A stretch of DNA of 64,000 nucleotides from Belnapia arida (GCF_016773205.1 NZ_JAETWB010000002.1:248001-312000); one strand, 5' to 3'. Counted from the first letter of the stretch, positions 8,904 to 17,899 are shown. The notes: a model not told the origin generated them from the sequence alone. A program made the numbers and translations.

Positions 8904-9317
8904 TCAGGCCTCCGGCGGTTCCAGCCTCCGGCGATCATGCTCCAGCCGCTCCACCTCATCGGCCAGGTGGCCGAAGGGGGTCGGCTTGGTCAGGATGGTG
9001 ATCGGCCCGCCGAGCGCCCGCAGCGCCGCCGACGCCTCCGGCACATGATTGGCCGACATCACCACCACCGGCAGGCCGGGCAAGCGGCGTCGCAAGGCCT
9101 GCACCAGCTCGTCGCCCCGCATACGGGGCATCTGCATGTCGGTCACCACCACGTCGAAGGGGCCGAGCCGCGCCTCCAGTTCCAGCGCCGCCTGGCCGTC
9201 GCTCGCCATGGTGACGGCGTGGCCACGCTCTTCCAGCTCCTGCTCCACCGCCAGGCCGATCAGGGCCTCGTCCTCGGCCACCAGGATGCGAAGCCTGCGA
9301 TAGGCGGGGCCTCTCAT
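8904..9317 (-). CDS. single-domain response regulator
   Basis: 137 residues, a stand-alone CheY-like receiver with no output domain. The acidic pocket (E15, D16, E17 in LVAEDEAL), phospho-acceptor Asp60 in VVVTDMQMPRM, the Ser of VVVMSAN and the Lys of LTKP are present. The ATG at 9317 is chosen because AGGGAT lies 9 nt upstream; an in-frame upstream start would add 18 residues. The helix 4 face keeps MSANHVPEASAAL. The neighbouring HisKA_2 kinase on the same strand, 105 bp upstream, is the obvious partner, but phosphotransfer between them is inference. A 6-bp inverted repeat (GATCCG/CGGATC, 8848-8866) lies past its end. Confidence 0.85.
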   Translation of the reverse strand: MRGPAYRRLRILVAEDEALIGLAVEQELEERGHAVTMASDGQAALELEARLGPFDVVVTDMQMPRMRGDELVQALRRRLPGLPVVVMSANHVPEASAALRALGGPITILTKPTPFGHLADEVERLEHDRRRLEPPEA

Positions 9318-9422
9318 CCTGTCGGTATCCCTCGTTGCAATAGGCGGACGCGCTTGCACCGAACAAGCCACAGCAACGGCGGAAGGTCCAAGGAAAACTC
9401 ATGCAGATGGCGCGGCGCAGGA

Positions 9423-10466
9423 TCACGGTGCGGAAAACCGCATGACCCAACGCAGTCCCGGCCGGTTGCTCCCCGGGCTCAACGCCGAGGCCTCCAGGCT
9501 GCCGCCGAGCTGCCCCGCCAGCGCCCGGCCGATCCGGGTGCCGAGGCCGCTCCCCTGCGGCGGCGCGCCGGGGTCGAAGCCGATGCCGTTATCCTCGACG
9601 GCGAGCACGAACTCCGCCTCATACTGCCGGAAGCTTACCCGTATCCGCCCCTCCATCTCTCCGGGGAAGGCGTATTTCAGCGCATTGCCCACCAGCTCGT
9701 TCACCGTCAGCCCGACCGGCACGGCGCGCGCCATCGGCAGCGGATGGTCCTCCGCCTGCACCATCATGGCGATCGGGCGCATGTCGACGGCAACCTCCCG
9801 CAGGTCCTGTACCAGCCCCTCGATAAAGCCGCGGCTGCTGACCACCGCCTGGCCGTCATCCCGGTGCCGGTCGAGCCGGGCATTGATCCGCGCCAGCGCC
9901 ATGATCCGGCCGGAGGCATCCTGCAAGGCCTGGCGTGCCTGCGGCTCCGCCGCCGCCCCGGCCTGCAGGTGCAGCGTCGCCGCCAGCCGCTGCAGGTCGT
10001 TCCGAGCGCGGTGAACCGCCTCGCTCAGCAGCGTGCCGCGCGCCTCGGCCATCCGCGCCAGCTCGGCATTGGCGATGGCGAGGCCCGCCCGCTCCTGCGC
10101 CAGCCGGCGCAGCGCGACGTGCAGCGCCTCCATCAGGAAGGCGGTGAAGAGCGCGATGGCGAGGAAGATCATCAACGCCAGCAGGTCCGAGGCATCGGTG
10201 ATGCGCAGCAGGCCACCCGGCTCGAGCAGGAACCAGACCGCGAGTGCCCCGCTCAGTAACGCGGCGTAGATGCCGGTGCCGCGGTCGAAGGTCAGCCCGG
10301 CGACGATCACCGCCGGGAAGAACAGCAGGAAGGGCAGCCCCGGCTTGTCACCGAAGATCCAGAGCCGCAGGCCGAGGCAGATCACCACCAGCAGCGTCGT
10401 CGCGCCGTAGCGCATCCAGACGGGCAGGCCGCGCGACCGCGCCGAGAGCAGGAAGAGCCGTTCCAT
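9423..10466 (-). CDS. membrane sensor histidine kinase, DUF4118 plus HisKA_2
   Basis: 347 residues. The N-terminus has four hydrophobic helices between about residues 22 and 112 matching the DUF4118 (KdpD-like membrane) module. A short coiled coil leads to a HisKA_2-type dimerisation domain with His152 in SEAVHRARNDLQRL, and a HATPase domain with NELVGNALKYAF and DNGIGFDPGAPPQGSGLGTRI. Such kinases are common in alphaproteobacteria, often linked to light or general stress signalling; the input here is unknown. ATG at 10466 is preferred over a TTG 15 bp upstream; neither has a strong ribosome-binding sequence. Confidence 0.85.
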   Translation of the reverse strand: MERLFLLSARSRGLPVWMRYGATTLLVVICLGLRLWIFGDKPGLPFLLFFPAVIVAGLTFDRGTGIYAALLSGALAVWFLLEPGGLLRITDASDLLALMIFLAIALFTAFLMEALHVALRRLAQERAGLAIANAELARMAEARGTLLSEAVHRARNDLQRLAATLHLQAGAAAEPQARQALQDASGRIMALARINARLDRHRDDGQAVVSSRGFIEGLVQDLREVAVDMRPIAMMVQAEDHPLPMARAVPVGLTVNELVGNALKYAFPGEMEGRIRVSFRQYEAEFVLAVEDNGIGFDPGAPPQGSGLGTRIGRALAGQLGGSLEASALSPGSNRPGLRWVMRFSAP

Positions 10467-10526
10467 GATGTACCAGGGCAAGCGGACGCCGGAATCGACG
10501 CCGCCAGGCCCAACGCCAGCGGGGTG

Positions 10527-11471
10527 TCAGCGTTTCGCCTCGATGGCGTCCCAGATCGCCCGCTCCAGGTGCACGCCGTCGAAGCGCGCGATCTCCTGCA
10601 GGCCGGTCGGCGAGGTGACGTTGATCTCGGTGAGGTAGTCGCCGATGACGTCGATGCCGACGAAGATCATCCCGCGCTCGCGCAGCGCCGGCCCGATGCG
10701 GGCGCAGATCTCCTGTTCGCGCGCGGTCAGCGTCGTCTTCTCCGGCCGCCCGCCGACATGCATGTTGCTGCGCGCCTCGCCCGCCGCCGGCACGCGGTTG
10801 ATGGCGCCCATCGGCACGCCGTCGACGAGGATGATGCGCTTGTCGCCCTGCCGCACCTCGGGGACGTAGCGCTGCACCATCAGCGGCTCGCGCGAGCGCT
10901 CGGTGAACATCTCGACCAGGCTGTTGAGGTTGGAGTCGCCCGGCTTGATGTGGAACACGCCCGCCCCGCCATTGCCGAAGAGCGGCTTGACGATGATGTC
11001 CTGGTGCTTCTCGCGGAAGGCCTGGATCTGCGCCCGGCTCGCCGTCACCAGCGTCTCCGGCATCAGGTCCTGGAACTGCAGGACGAAGAGCTTCTCCGGC
11101 GCGTTGCGCACGCTCGCCGGGTCGTTCACCACCAGCGTCTTTGGGTGGATGTGCTCCAGCAGGTGCGTCGCGGTGATGTAGGCCATGTCGAAGGGCGGGT
11201 CCTGCCGCATCAGCACGACGTCCATCGTCGAGAGGTCGATCTCCTCCCGCGGCCCGAAGACGTAGTGCGCGCCGAGCTTGCGCTCGACGGTGACGGGCTC
11301 GCCCTGGGCCAGCAGCCGCCCGCCGACGAGGGCCAGGTCCCGCACATGGTAGTGCCAGAGCCGGTGGCCGCGGGCCTGCGCCTCAAGCATCAGGGCGAAG
11401 GTGCTGTCGGCGTCGATGTTGATGCCGGCGATCGGGTCCATCTGGACCGCCACCCGGAGGGCGCGCGCCAT
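10527..11471 (-). CDS. gshB: glutathione synthetase
   Basis: 314 residues. Joins gamma-glutamylcysteine and glycine with ATP to give glutathione in the cytosol. The ATP-grasp fold is clear: [18 protein letters not shown] at the N-terminus, [12 protein letters not shown] in the centre, [15 protein letters not shown] for ATP binding, and [21 protein letters not shown] at the C-terminus, all diagnostic of prokaryotic GshB. The ATG at 11471 has GGAG 5-8 nt before it; a GTG four codons upstream is an alternative. It follows the SirB1-like gene by 119 bp on the same strand, so it may have its own promoter. Confidence 0.95.
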   Translation of the reverse strand: MARALRVAVQMDPIAGINIDADSTFALMLEAQARGHRLWHYHVRDLALVGGRLLAQGEPVTVERKLGAHYVFGPREEIDLSTMDVVLMRQDPPFDMAYITATHLLEHIHPKTLVVNDPASVRNAPEKLFVLQFQDLMPETLVTASRAQIQAFREKHQDIIVKPLFGNGGAGVFHIKPGDSNLNSLVEMFTERSREPLMVQRYVPEVRQGDKRIILVDGVPMGAINRVPAAGEARSNMHVGGRPEKTTLTAREQEICARIGPALRERGMIFVGIDVIGDYLTEINVTSPTGLQEIARFDGVHLERAIWDAIEAKR

Positions 11472-11590
11472 GGTCGTCTCCACTTGGTTCGGAGCGATTC
11501 CGTGCCCCGAACCGCGGGAAAAGGCCAGCGCTAAAGCCGGCCCGATTCAGCCCCTCGCGCTCCGCGCCGCCCTGGCCATCGGGCCGGGCC

Positions 11591-12442
11591 TCAGTTGAGG
11601 CGGTGCCGCAGTTCCTCGACCACCAGCCGCGTCCGGCTGGCCGCCGGTCCCTCCGGCTCCAGCTCCAGCGAGCGCTCGAGGCAGCCGAGCGCGGCGGCGA
11701 TGCGGTCCAGCCGCTGGTTCATCAGCCCGGCCTCGCGCCAGAGCAGCGCCTGGTCCGGGGCGAGGCGCAGCATGTCCTCGGAGCAGGCGAGCGCCCCGGC
11801 CAGGTCCTGTGCGCGGAGCCGCCGCAGCTTGATGTTGTTCTGCAGGCGCAGCAGCACCGCCCGCTTGTCCATCAGCCGGACGAGGCCCGGCCGCAGCTCC
11901 GCCCGCTCGCCCTCGATCCGCTTGATGAGCGCGCGGAGGTCCGGCGCCTGCAGCCCCGCGCCGCCCGCGAAGACATCGACCAGCGCCTGGCCCCGCCCGC
12001 CCTCGACGGCCAGCAGGAAATGGCCGGGGAAATCGACGCCATGCGCCGCCCAGCCCGCCGCCTCCGCCGCATGCAGCCAGAGGATGCCGAGGGCGACCGG
12101 CAGCCCCCGCCGCCGCTCGGCGACGCGGATGAGGTTGGCGTTGTCGAGGTTCTCGTAATCCTCGGTATCGCCCCCGAAGCCGAAGCGGCCATGGATCACC
12201 TCGGCCAGCACGGAGCGGCGCCGCTCCGCATCGCCCGCATCGGCCGCGGGGTCGGCCGCGGCGGCGGCGACGGCCGCCTGCGCCAGCTCCGAGAGCAGGG
12301 CGGAGGCCGCGCGCCAATCCGCCTCCGGCGCATCGATCCGCGCGAATTGCAGCGCGACGGCGGCCAGCTCGATCTCGGCATCCGGCAACTGCCCGGCGGC
12401 GGCGAGGGCGGCGCGTGCCTCATCCTCAGGGCTCAAGGCCAT
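11591..12442 (-). CDS. SirB1-like transglutaminase-fold protein with TPR-like tail
   Basis: 283 residues of the SirB1/transglutaminase-like family. The core motif around residues 85-130 (FGGDTEDYENLDNANLIRV and RRGLPVALGILWLHAAE) and VDFPGHFLLAV match this family, whose biochemical function is unknown although the fold recalls transglutaminase/protease cores. The catalytic Cys of true transglutaminases is not evident; the conserved His lies in PGHFL. The last 90 residues form TPR-like helical pairs. It is 3 bp from the HIT gene and within the hisF-hisE-HIT co-directional group. Confidence 0.82.
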   Translation of the reverse strand: MALSPEDEARAALAAAGQLPDAEIELAAVALQFARIDAPEADWRAASALLSELAQAAVAAAAADPAADAGDAERRRSVLAEVIHGRFGFGGDTEDYENLDNANLIRVAERRRGLPVALGILWLHAAEAAGWAAHGVDFPGHFLLAVEGGRGQALVDVFAGGAGLQAPDLRALIKRIEGERAELRPGLVRLMDKRAVLLRLQNNIKLRRLRAQDLAGALACSEDMLRLAPDQALLWREAGLMNQRLDRIAAALGCLERSLELEPEGPAASRTRLVVEELRHRLN

Positions 12443-12445
12443 GCA

Positions 12446-12832
12446 CTACTCCCGCGTCTGCGGCACCATCCGGCCGAGGCGGCGGCCACCGAAGAGATGG
12501 ACGTGGAAATGCCCGACCTCCTGGCCGGCATCCTCGCCCATGTTGGAGAGAAGCCGATAACCATGCTCCTCCAGCCCGAGTTCCCGCGCCACCCGCCCGA
12601 CCGCACGCCAGAAGCCTGCAATCGCCTCGGCCGGCGCCTCGGCATGGAAGTCGGCGGCGCTGACGTAAGGGCCCTTCGGGATCACCAGCACATGCACCGG
12701 CGCCTGCGGGGCGATGTCGTGGAAGGCGAGCGCATGCTCGTCCTCGCTGACCTTCTTGCAGGGAATTTCGCCGCGCAGGATGCGGGCGAAGATGTTGCCG
12801 GGATCATAGGGTGGCTTGCCGGAGACGGACAT
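12446..12832 (-). CDS. HIT family nucleotide-binding protein (HinT-like)
   Basis: 128 residues. Histidine-triad proteins hydrolyse nucleoside phosphoramidates and related adenylates. The start region NIFARILRGEIPCKKV and the C-terminal histidine triad GHFHVHLFGG are characteristic; the second and third His of HxHxH are the catalytic ones. The ATG at 12832 has GGAGGAT upstream with proper spacing. It lies 19 bp downstream of hisE; the hisE-HIT pairing is common in alphaproteobacteria and suggests co-transcription. Confidence 0.93.
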   Translation of the reverse strand: MSVSGKPPYDPGNIFARILRGEIPCKKVSEDEHALAFHDIAPQAPVHVLVIPKGPYVSAADFHAEAPAEAIAGFWRAVGRVARELGLEEHGYRLLSNMGEDAGQEVGHFHVHLFGGRRLGRMVPQTRE

Positions 12833-12851
12833 GGCGATCCTCCAACCTCTG

Positions 12852-13370
12852 TCAGGCGAGCTTGGTCGTGCGCGCGGCGCGGACGATGCCCTTCGGCCGC
12901 GCGGCCTTCTCGGCGATGCCGCTGATGCCCTCGCGCCGCCTGAGCTCCGCCCAGACCTCCTCCGGGCGGATGCCGGCATCCACCCAGACGACGACGAGAT
13001 GGTAGAGCAGGTCGGCAGATTCCAGCACCGTCTCGGTGCGGTGGCCGAGCGTCGCCTCGATGACGCATTCCACCGCCTCCTCGCCGAGCTTCTGCGCCAC
13101 CTTCGCCGTGCCGCGCGCCATCAGCCGGGCGGAATGCGAGGTCGCGGCATCGCCCGCCAGCCGCCGGCTCTCCACCGTGTCCCAGAGCCGGTCGAGCACC
13201 GCCGCATCGCCGTCCCGCGGCCCTTCCAGCGGGGTGAGGTGGCGCGCCTCCACCCGGCGCACCGCCTTCTTCGGCTTGGCCCCGGCGGCGGGCAGCCCGG
13301 CCGGCATGGGCACCGCAGCACGCTTCTTCCCGGCCTTCGGGGCCGGCTTCTTCTTGGTGTCCTTCGCCAT
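12852..13370 (-). CDS. hisE: phosphoribosyl-ATP diphosphatase with basic N-terminal extension
   Basis: 172 residues. HisE hydrolyses PR-ATP to PR-AMP in the second step of histidine synthesis. The enzymatic domain starts near residue 56 ([14 protein letters not shown]) and includes [13 protein letters not shown] (metal-binding Glu residues) and [12 protein letters not shown], all canonical. HisE is usually about 100 residues; here the first 50 residues are a Lys/Ala/Pro-rich segment ([15 protein letters not shown]) followed by a linker, which looks disordered. The gene begins 3 bp after hisF ends, so hisF-hisE are co-transcribed. No alternative in-frame ATG close to the domain is needed, so the extension is likely real. 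Confidence 0.92.
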   Translation of the reverse strand: MAKDTKKKPAPKAGKKRAAVPMPAGLPAAGAKPKKAVRRVEARHLTPLEGPRDGDAAVLDRLWDTVESRRLAGDAATSHSARLMARGTAKVAQKLGEEAVECVIEATLGHRTETVLESADLLYHLVVVWVDAGIRPEEVWAELRRREGISGIAEKAARPKGIVRAARTTKLA

Positions 13371-13373
13371 GTG

Positions 13374-14150
13374 TCAGGCGGCCTCCGTCTCGGGCAGGGG
13401 GCGGACCGGCAGCCCGGCCCGGGCCAGCGCCGCCTTGGCATCGGCGATGCGGAATTCGCCGTAATGGAAGACGCTGGCCGCGAGAAGGCCCGTCGCTCCG
13501 ACCCGCGCGCCCTCGACGAAATGCTCCATCGTGCCGACCCCGCCCGAGGCGACGATCGGCACCGGCACCGCAGCGCGGACCGCCCGCAGCAGCTCGAGGT
13601 CGAAGCCGGACTTGGTGCCGTCCCGGTCCATGCTGGTCAGCAGGATCTCGCCGGCGCCGGCCTCCGCCATGCGCCGCGCCCAGCCGACGGCATCGATCCC
13701 CGTCGGCTTGCGCCCGCCATGGGTGAAGACCTCCCACCGCCCCTCGCCCACCTTGCGCGCATCGACGGCGACCACGATCGCCTGGCTGCCGAAGGCCTCC
13801 GCCGCGCGGGAGACGAGCGCCGGCTCGGCGACGGCGGCGCTGTTGATGCTCGCCTTGTCGGCACCCGCCAGCAGCAGCCGCCGGATGTCCTCGACCGAGC
13901 GCACCCCGCCGCCCACCGTCAGCGGGATGAAGACCTGCGCCGCGGTGCGCGAGACGACATCGAGAATGGTGTCGCGGTTCTCGTGGCTCGCCGCGATGTC
14001 TAGGAAGGTGACCTCGTCGGCCCCCTCGCGGTCATAGGTGCGCGCCTGCTCCACCGGGTCGCCGGCATCGCGGAGAGCGACGAAGTTGACGCCCTTGACG
14101 ACGCGGCCGTCCTTCACGTCGAGGCAGGGGATGACGCGGAGAGCGAGCAC
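13374..14150 (-). CDS. hisF: imidazole glycerol phosphate synthase cyclase subunit
   Basis: 258 residues with a GTG start. HisF is a (beta/alpha)8 barrel that turns PRFAR plus ammonia from HisH into IGP and AICAR. Catalytic Asp11 lies in [19 protein letters not shown]; the phosphate sites are seen in [23 protein letters not shown] and [12 protein letters not shown]; the second catalytic Asp is in [13 protein letters not shown]. It is the first gene of a minus-strand group (hisF-hisE-HIT-SirB1). hisH and hisA, often directly upstream, are not present; the upstream neighbour is the divergent LOV/Kai operon, so the his genes have been split here. Confidence 0.97.
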   Translation of the reverse strand: MLALRVIPCLDVKDGRVVKGVNFVALRDAGDPVEQARTYDREGADEVTFLDIAASHENRDTILDVVSRTAAQVFIPLTVGGGVRSVEDIRRLLLAGADKASINSAAVAEPALVSRAAEAFGSQAIVVAVDARKVGEGRWEVFTHGGRKPTGIDAVGWARRMAEAGAGEILLTSMDRDGTKSGFDLELLRAVRAAVPVPIVASGGVGTMEHFVEGARVGATGLLAASVFHYGEFRIADAKAALARAGLPVRPLPETEAA

Positions 14151-14266
14151 GGTTCACCGATCCGGTTGGAGGGGAGGGCCGGTTCACCGCATGGCGAAGA
14201 AGCGGCCGGGGGTCAAGCGGCGAGGTGCCGCCGGGGGTGGCGGGCCGCTGTACGGCTACGTACTCA

Positions 14267-14295
14267 TTGACGGCAAAAACGAGAAGTTGCATAGT
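14267..14295 (+). promoter_or_regulatory. candidate sigma-70 promoter for the LOV-kai operon
   Basis: TTGACG (14267-14272, 5/6 to consensus) and CATAGT (14290-14295, 4/6) separated by exactly 17 bp in the lowest-GC part of the 288-bp gap between hisF and the LOV gene. Transcription would start near 14302 and leave a leader of about 135 nt. The gap (14151-14438) otherwise holds no convincing gene and must also contain the hisF promoter on the other strand. Prediction by eye only. Confidence 0.4.
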
Positions 14296-14438
14296 GTCTT
14301 GTCCGTGCATGTCCTGCGCGAGCAGCTTTTGGTGTTCCGCGACAGTAAAGTTCGGACCAGACATTATGATTTTTCCCGGCGCCGGCTGTCGCGCATGACT
14401 CGCCGGGCCACGGCCACCTTCCGCATCACTTCGGTCCG

Positions 14439-16187
14439 ATGTTCCGACAGGTCGCCAGCGGCGGTCACCTCGTGAGCCGCTTCTTCGAACGGACTATCGG
14501 CCGCGCCGAGGCCACCGGCCTCAGGCTCGCCCTGAACGAGCAGACCCTGGAGGGCTTTTCGGACGGCATCGCCATCGCCGACCTCGCCTTGCAGGACCAC
14601 CCGCTGGTCTACGTCAACAGCGCCTTCGAGCGCATCAGCGGCTACCGGCGGGAGGAGCTGCTCGGCCGCAACTGCCGCTTCCTCCAGGGCACCGAGCGCA
14701 CCCAGCCCGCGGTCCGGGAAATGGCCGGCGCCGTCGCCGAGGGGCGCGACACCACCGTCGTCCTGCGCAATTTCCGCCGCGACGGCACGCCCTTCTGGAG
14801 CGAGGTGCGCCTGCGCCCGCTGCGCGACGCTGAGGGCCGCGTCACCCACTATCTCGGTACCACGCGGGACGTGTCCGAATTCCGCGACGTCAACGAGCGG
14901 CTCGCCCGCGCCGCCACCTTCGACGAGGTCACCGGCCTGCTGACCCGCCGCGGCCTGCTCGACCGGCTGGCCCTGCTGGGGGCGGACGAGCCGCTGCTGA
15001 TGCTCTGCTGCGACGTCGATCAGCTGCGCGACGTCAACGCGACCTACGGCCGCTCCGCCGGCGACCTCCTGCTGCTCGAGCTGGGGCGGCGGCTGGGGGC
15101 GGTGCCCGGCCTGGTCGCCGGCAGCCGTCTCGGCGCCGGGCAGTTCGCCGCCGCGCTGCGCTGCCCCGAGGCGGCGGAGGCGACGGTCGCCGCGCTGCAC
15201 GGCATGCTGCGCCAGCCCTTCACCCTGCCCGGCGCCACCGTCGCGCTCACCGTCACTCTCGGCTGGGCCAAGGGCGTCTGGACCGCCTCCCAGGGCGAGC
15301 CGCTGCTGATCGAGGCGGAGGCGGCGCTCTATGCCGCCAAGGCCGCCGGCCGCGGCGAGCGCCGCGCCTTCGACCCGGCGGTGGAGCGCGAGGCCCGCCG
15401 CCGGCTGCGCATGACCGCCGACCTTCGCAGCGCCCTCGCCAATCGGGAATTCGTGCTGCACTACCAGCCGAAGGTGGAGCTCGCCACTGGCCGCATCCTC
15501 GCCGTCGAGGCGCTGCTGCGTTGGAACAACCCGATCTTCGGCCTGCAATCGCCCGACCGCTTCCTTCCCGTCGCCGAGCAGAGCGGGCTGGTCGTCGAGA
15601 TCGGCGCCTGGGCCCTGGCCGAGGCCGCCCGCACCGCTGCGGCGCTGCATCGTGGCGGCCATGCCGTGCAGGTCGCCGTCAACGTCTCGCCGGTGCAGTT
15701 CCACCGCGACGACGTCCCCGCCCTGCTCCGCCGCATCCTGGCCGAGACCGGGGCGGAGCCGGGCTGGATCTCGATCGAGCTGACCGAGACGGTGCTCGCC
15801 GATGGCAGTGCGCGTACCCTCGCCTGCTTCCAGGCGCTGCGCGAGATGGGCATCGGCCTCGCCATGGACGATTTCGGCACCGGCTTTGCCTCGCTCGACC
15901 AGCTCCGCAGGCTGCCCTTCACCGAGGTGAAGCTCGACCGCAGCTTCGTCCGCAACCTGCAGGCGGACCCGGTGCAGTCCGCCATCGTCACCGGCACGCT
16001 CGGTGTCGCCCGCGCCCTCGGCATCACCGCCACCTGCGAGGGTGTGGAGACGGAGGCGGAGCGGCAGCATCTCCTGGCGCTCGGCTGCCCGGTGGCGCAG
16101 GGCTACCTGTTCAGCCTGCCGCTCGCCAAGGAGGACCTGACCTGGCTGCTGGAGAAACACGCGGTCCTGCCGGTGGCGGCTGCATGA
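14439..16187 (+). CDS. LOV-GGDEF-EAL protein (blue-light sensor with c-di-GMP phosphodiesterase domain)
   Basis: 582 residues. Residues about 37-149 form a LOV domain: GRNCRFLQG with the photo-adduct Cys79, the flavin-contacting Asn111 in RNFRRDGTPFW, and a DVSE end. Two usual flavin contacts differ: the Asn after FW is Ser121 and the signalling Gln of strand I-beta appears as Thr142. Residues 160-310 are a GGDEF domain whose active motif is degraded to GAGQF, so no cyclase activity is expected. Residues 330-570 are an EAL domain with every catalytic residue present: E357 (EALLRW), N415, E447, D477/D478 (DDFGTG), K498, E534. The predicted output is light-controlled c-di-GMP hydrolysis. It overlaps the kaiC-like gene by 4 bp. 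A GTG at 14472 is an alternative start. Confidence 0.93.
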   Translation: MFRQVASGGHLVSRFFERTIGRAEATGLRLALNEQTLEGFSDGIAIADLALQDHPLVYVNSAFERISGYRREELLGRNCRFLQGTERTQPAVREMAGAVAEGRDTTVVLRNFRRDGTPFWSEVRLRPLRDAEGRVTHYLGTTRDVSEFRDVNERLARAATFDEVTGLLTRRGLLDRLALLGADEPLLMLCCDVDQLRDVNATYGRSAGDLLLLELGRRLGAVPGLVAGSRLGAGQFAAALRCPEAAEATVAALHGMLRQPFTLPGATVALTVTLGWAKGVWTASQGEPLLIEAEAALYAAKAAGRGERRAFDPAVEREARRRLRMTADLRSALANREFVLHYQPKVELATGRILAVEALLRWNNPIFGLQSPDRFLPVAEQSGLVVEIGAWALAEAARTAAALHRGGHAVQVAVNVSPVQFHRDDVPALLRRILAETGAEPGWISIELTETVLADGSARTLACFQALREMGIGLAMDDFGTGFASLDQLRRLPFTEVKLDRSFVRNLQADPVQSAIVTGTLGVARALGITATCEGVETEAERQHLLALGCPVAQGYLFSLPLAKEDLTWLLEKHAVLPVAAA

Positions 16188-17899
16188 GCGGCGACCCGAT
16201 GCCTCGCCTGGCGACCGGCATCGCCTGGTTCGACCGGCTGACGCAGGGCGGCATCCCGGCCCGGCGGCTGACCGTGATGCTCGGCCAGGCCGGCGCCGGC
16301 AAGACGCTGCTCTCCTGCCAGATCGCCGCCGCCCGGACGCGGCTTTCCGGCGCCGGCGTCGTCTTCGCCGCGCTGGAGGAGCCGCCGTCCGACATCATCC
16401 GCAACGCCGCAGGCTTCACCTGGGACCTTGCGGCGCTGGCCGGGCAGAGTTTCCACGCCCTCGACCTGCGGCCGGACCCGGACATGGTCTTCGCCGGGGA
16501 TTTCGACCTGCGCGGCATGCTCGCCACCCTCTCGGCCAAGGCGCGGCAGACCGGGGCGGAGCTGGTGGTGTTCGACGGGCTGGACACCGTGCTCGGCTGG
16601 CTCGCCAGCCCGGCCCGGCGCAGCGCGGAACTCGCCCGCATCGGCCGCTGGCTGGAGGAGGAGGACCTCACCGCCATCATCACCGCCAAGGCGGAGCGCC
16701 ATGGCGGCCCGGTCGATGCGCTCGGCCCGCTGGAATTCGCCGTCTCCCTCGTGGTGGCGCTGGAGCAGCGGGAGGAGAGCGGCGGCACCCTCCGCGCGCT
16801 GCGCATCACCAAGTCCCGCGGCAGCGGCCACAGCAGCAGCGCCCATCCGCTGTTCTTCTCCCGCCACGGGCTGGAGCCGCTGATGTGGCCGGGCGGCGAC
16901 CCATCGCCTGCCTCGCGCGAGCGGGTCGGCTCCGGCATGGCGCGGTTCGACGTGCTGCTCGGCGGCGGCTACCTGCGCGGCAGCACGGCGCTGCTCTCCG
17001 GCCCGCCCGGCACCGGCAAGTCGACCCTCGCGGCGCTCTTCGCCGCCTCCGTCTGCGCCGCCGGCGGCCGCGCGGTGCACGTCGTCTTCGACGAGGGGCC
17101 GGAGCAGGCCATCCGCAACATGCGCTCGGTCGGCATCGACCTCGCCGCCCACCGCGCCAGCGGCGCCCTCCGCCTGATCGGCCTCCAGCCCGGCCGCGAC
17201 GGGCCGGAGCAGCTGCTCTCCGAGATCCTCGCCGCGGTCGAGACGCAGGACGCCACCGCCTTGGTGGTCGACCCCGTCTCCTCGCTGATGCGCGGCGGCG
17301 TCGCCGATCTCGGCCAATCCGCCATCCGCCGCCTGGTGGAGGAAGCCCGCGCCCGCGGCATGACCGCCCTGCTCACCTCCCTGGTCGAGGTGGGGGACGA
17401 TCCGTCCACCAGCACGCTCAGCGCCGTCTCCACCATCGCCGATGCCTGGATCGCCCTCGGCTATGCCGAGCGGGGCGGCGAGCGCAACCGCACCCTCTCC
17501 ATCGTCAAGGCGCGCGGCAGCGCCCATTCCAACCAGACGCGCGAACTCATCATGACCGCCGAGGGATGCACCCTGGCGGATGTCTACACCGCCGGCGGCA
17601 CGGTGCTGCTCGGCACCGCCCGGATGGAGCGGGAGGCTGAGGAGCGCCGCCTCGAGGCCCTCGCCAGCCTCGACCACCAGCGCCACCTGCGCGAGCTCCA
17701 GGCCCAGCTCACCGAGGCCGAGATACGCCAGCGCCAGTCCGGCCTGCAATCCGAGGCGGCGCGGGCCGAGCTCGCCCTGCTGGAGACGGCCGAGGCCGCG
17801 CGCCGCGCGGCCCGGGCCGACCGCCTCCTCCGCATTGCCACCAGCCGCTCCGCCGATACGCCGGCGGAGGGGGGAGCGGAGGAAGGGTCGGCAGCATGA
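16184..17899 (+). CDS. KaiC-like double RecA-domain ATPase/kinase
   Basis: 571 residues with two tandem RecA-type domains as in the circadian clock protein KaiC. CI domain: Walker A GQAGAGKT (34-41) and catalytic pair E65-E66 in LEEPPSDIIRNA. CII domain: Walker A GPPGTGKST (273-281) and D303-E304 in FDEGPEQAIRN. The autophosphorylation region aligns without gaps: T411, S416 and T417 in TLSAVSTIAD occupy the places of cyanobacterial T426, S431 and T432. After the core, residues about 480-552 form an Arg/Glu/Ala-rich coiled coil in place of the cyanobacterial tail that binds KaiA. The gene overlaps both its neighbours by 4 bp. Whether it oscillates or works as an hourglass timer or scaffold is not told by sequence. 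Confidence 0.93.
   Translation: MSGDPMPRLATGIAWFDRLTQGGIPARRLTVMLGQAGAGKTLLSCQIAAARTRLSGAGVVFAALEEPPSDIIRNAAGFTWDLAALAGQSFHALDLRPDPDMVFAGDFDLRGMLATLSAKARQTGAELVVFDGLDTVLGWLASPARRSAELARIGRWLEEEDLTAIITAKAERHGGPVDALGPLEFAVSLVVALEQREESGGTLRALRITKSRGSGHSSSAHPLFFSRHGLEPLMWPGGDPSPASRERVGSGMARFDVLLGGGYLRGSTALLSGPPGTGKSTLAALFAASVCAAGGRAVHVVFDEGPEQAIRNMRSVGIDLAAHRASGALRLIGLQPGRDGPEQLLSEILAAVETQDATALVVDPVSSLMRGGVADLGQSAIRRLVEEARARGMTALLTSLVEVGDDPSTSTLSAVSTIADAWIALGYAERGGERNRTLSIVKARGSAHSNQTRELIMTAEGCTLADVYTAGGTVLLGTARMEREAEERRLEALASLDHQRHLRELQAQLTEAEIRQRQSGLQSEAARAELALLETAEAARRAARADRLLRIATSRSADTPAEGGAEEGSAA

Noticed and set aside
14032-14364. Minus-strand frame starting MSGPNFTVAEHQ in the same gap
   Set aside because: Runs antisense through the start of hisF into Pro/Arg-rich shadow sequence; no conserved motif.
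14191-14475. Open frame of about 94 codons on the plus strand in the hisF/LOV gap
   Set aside because: Overlaps the LOV gene start, has odd Arg/Gly-rich composition, no ribosome-binding sequence and no family likeness; the area is better read as promoter DNA.
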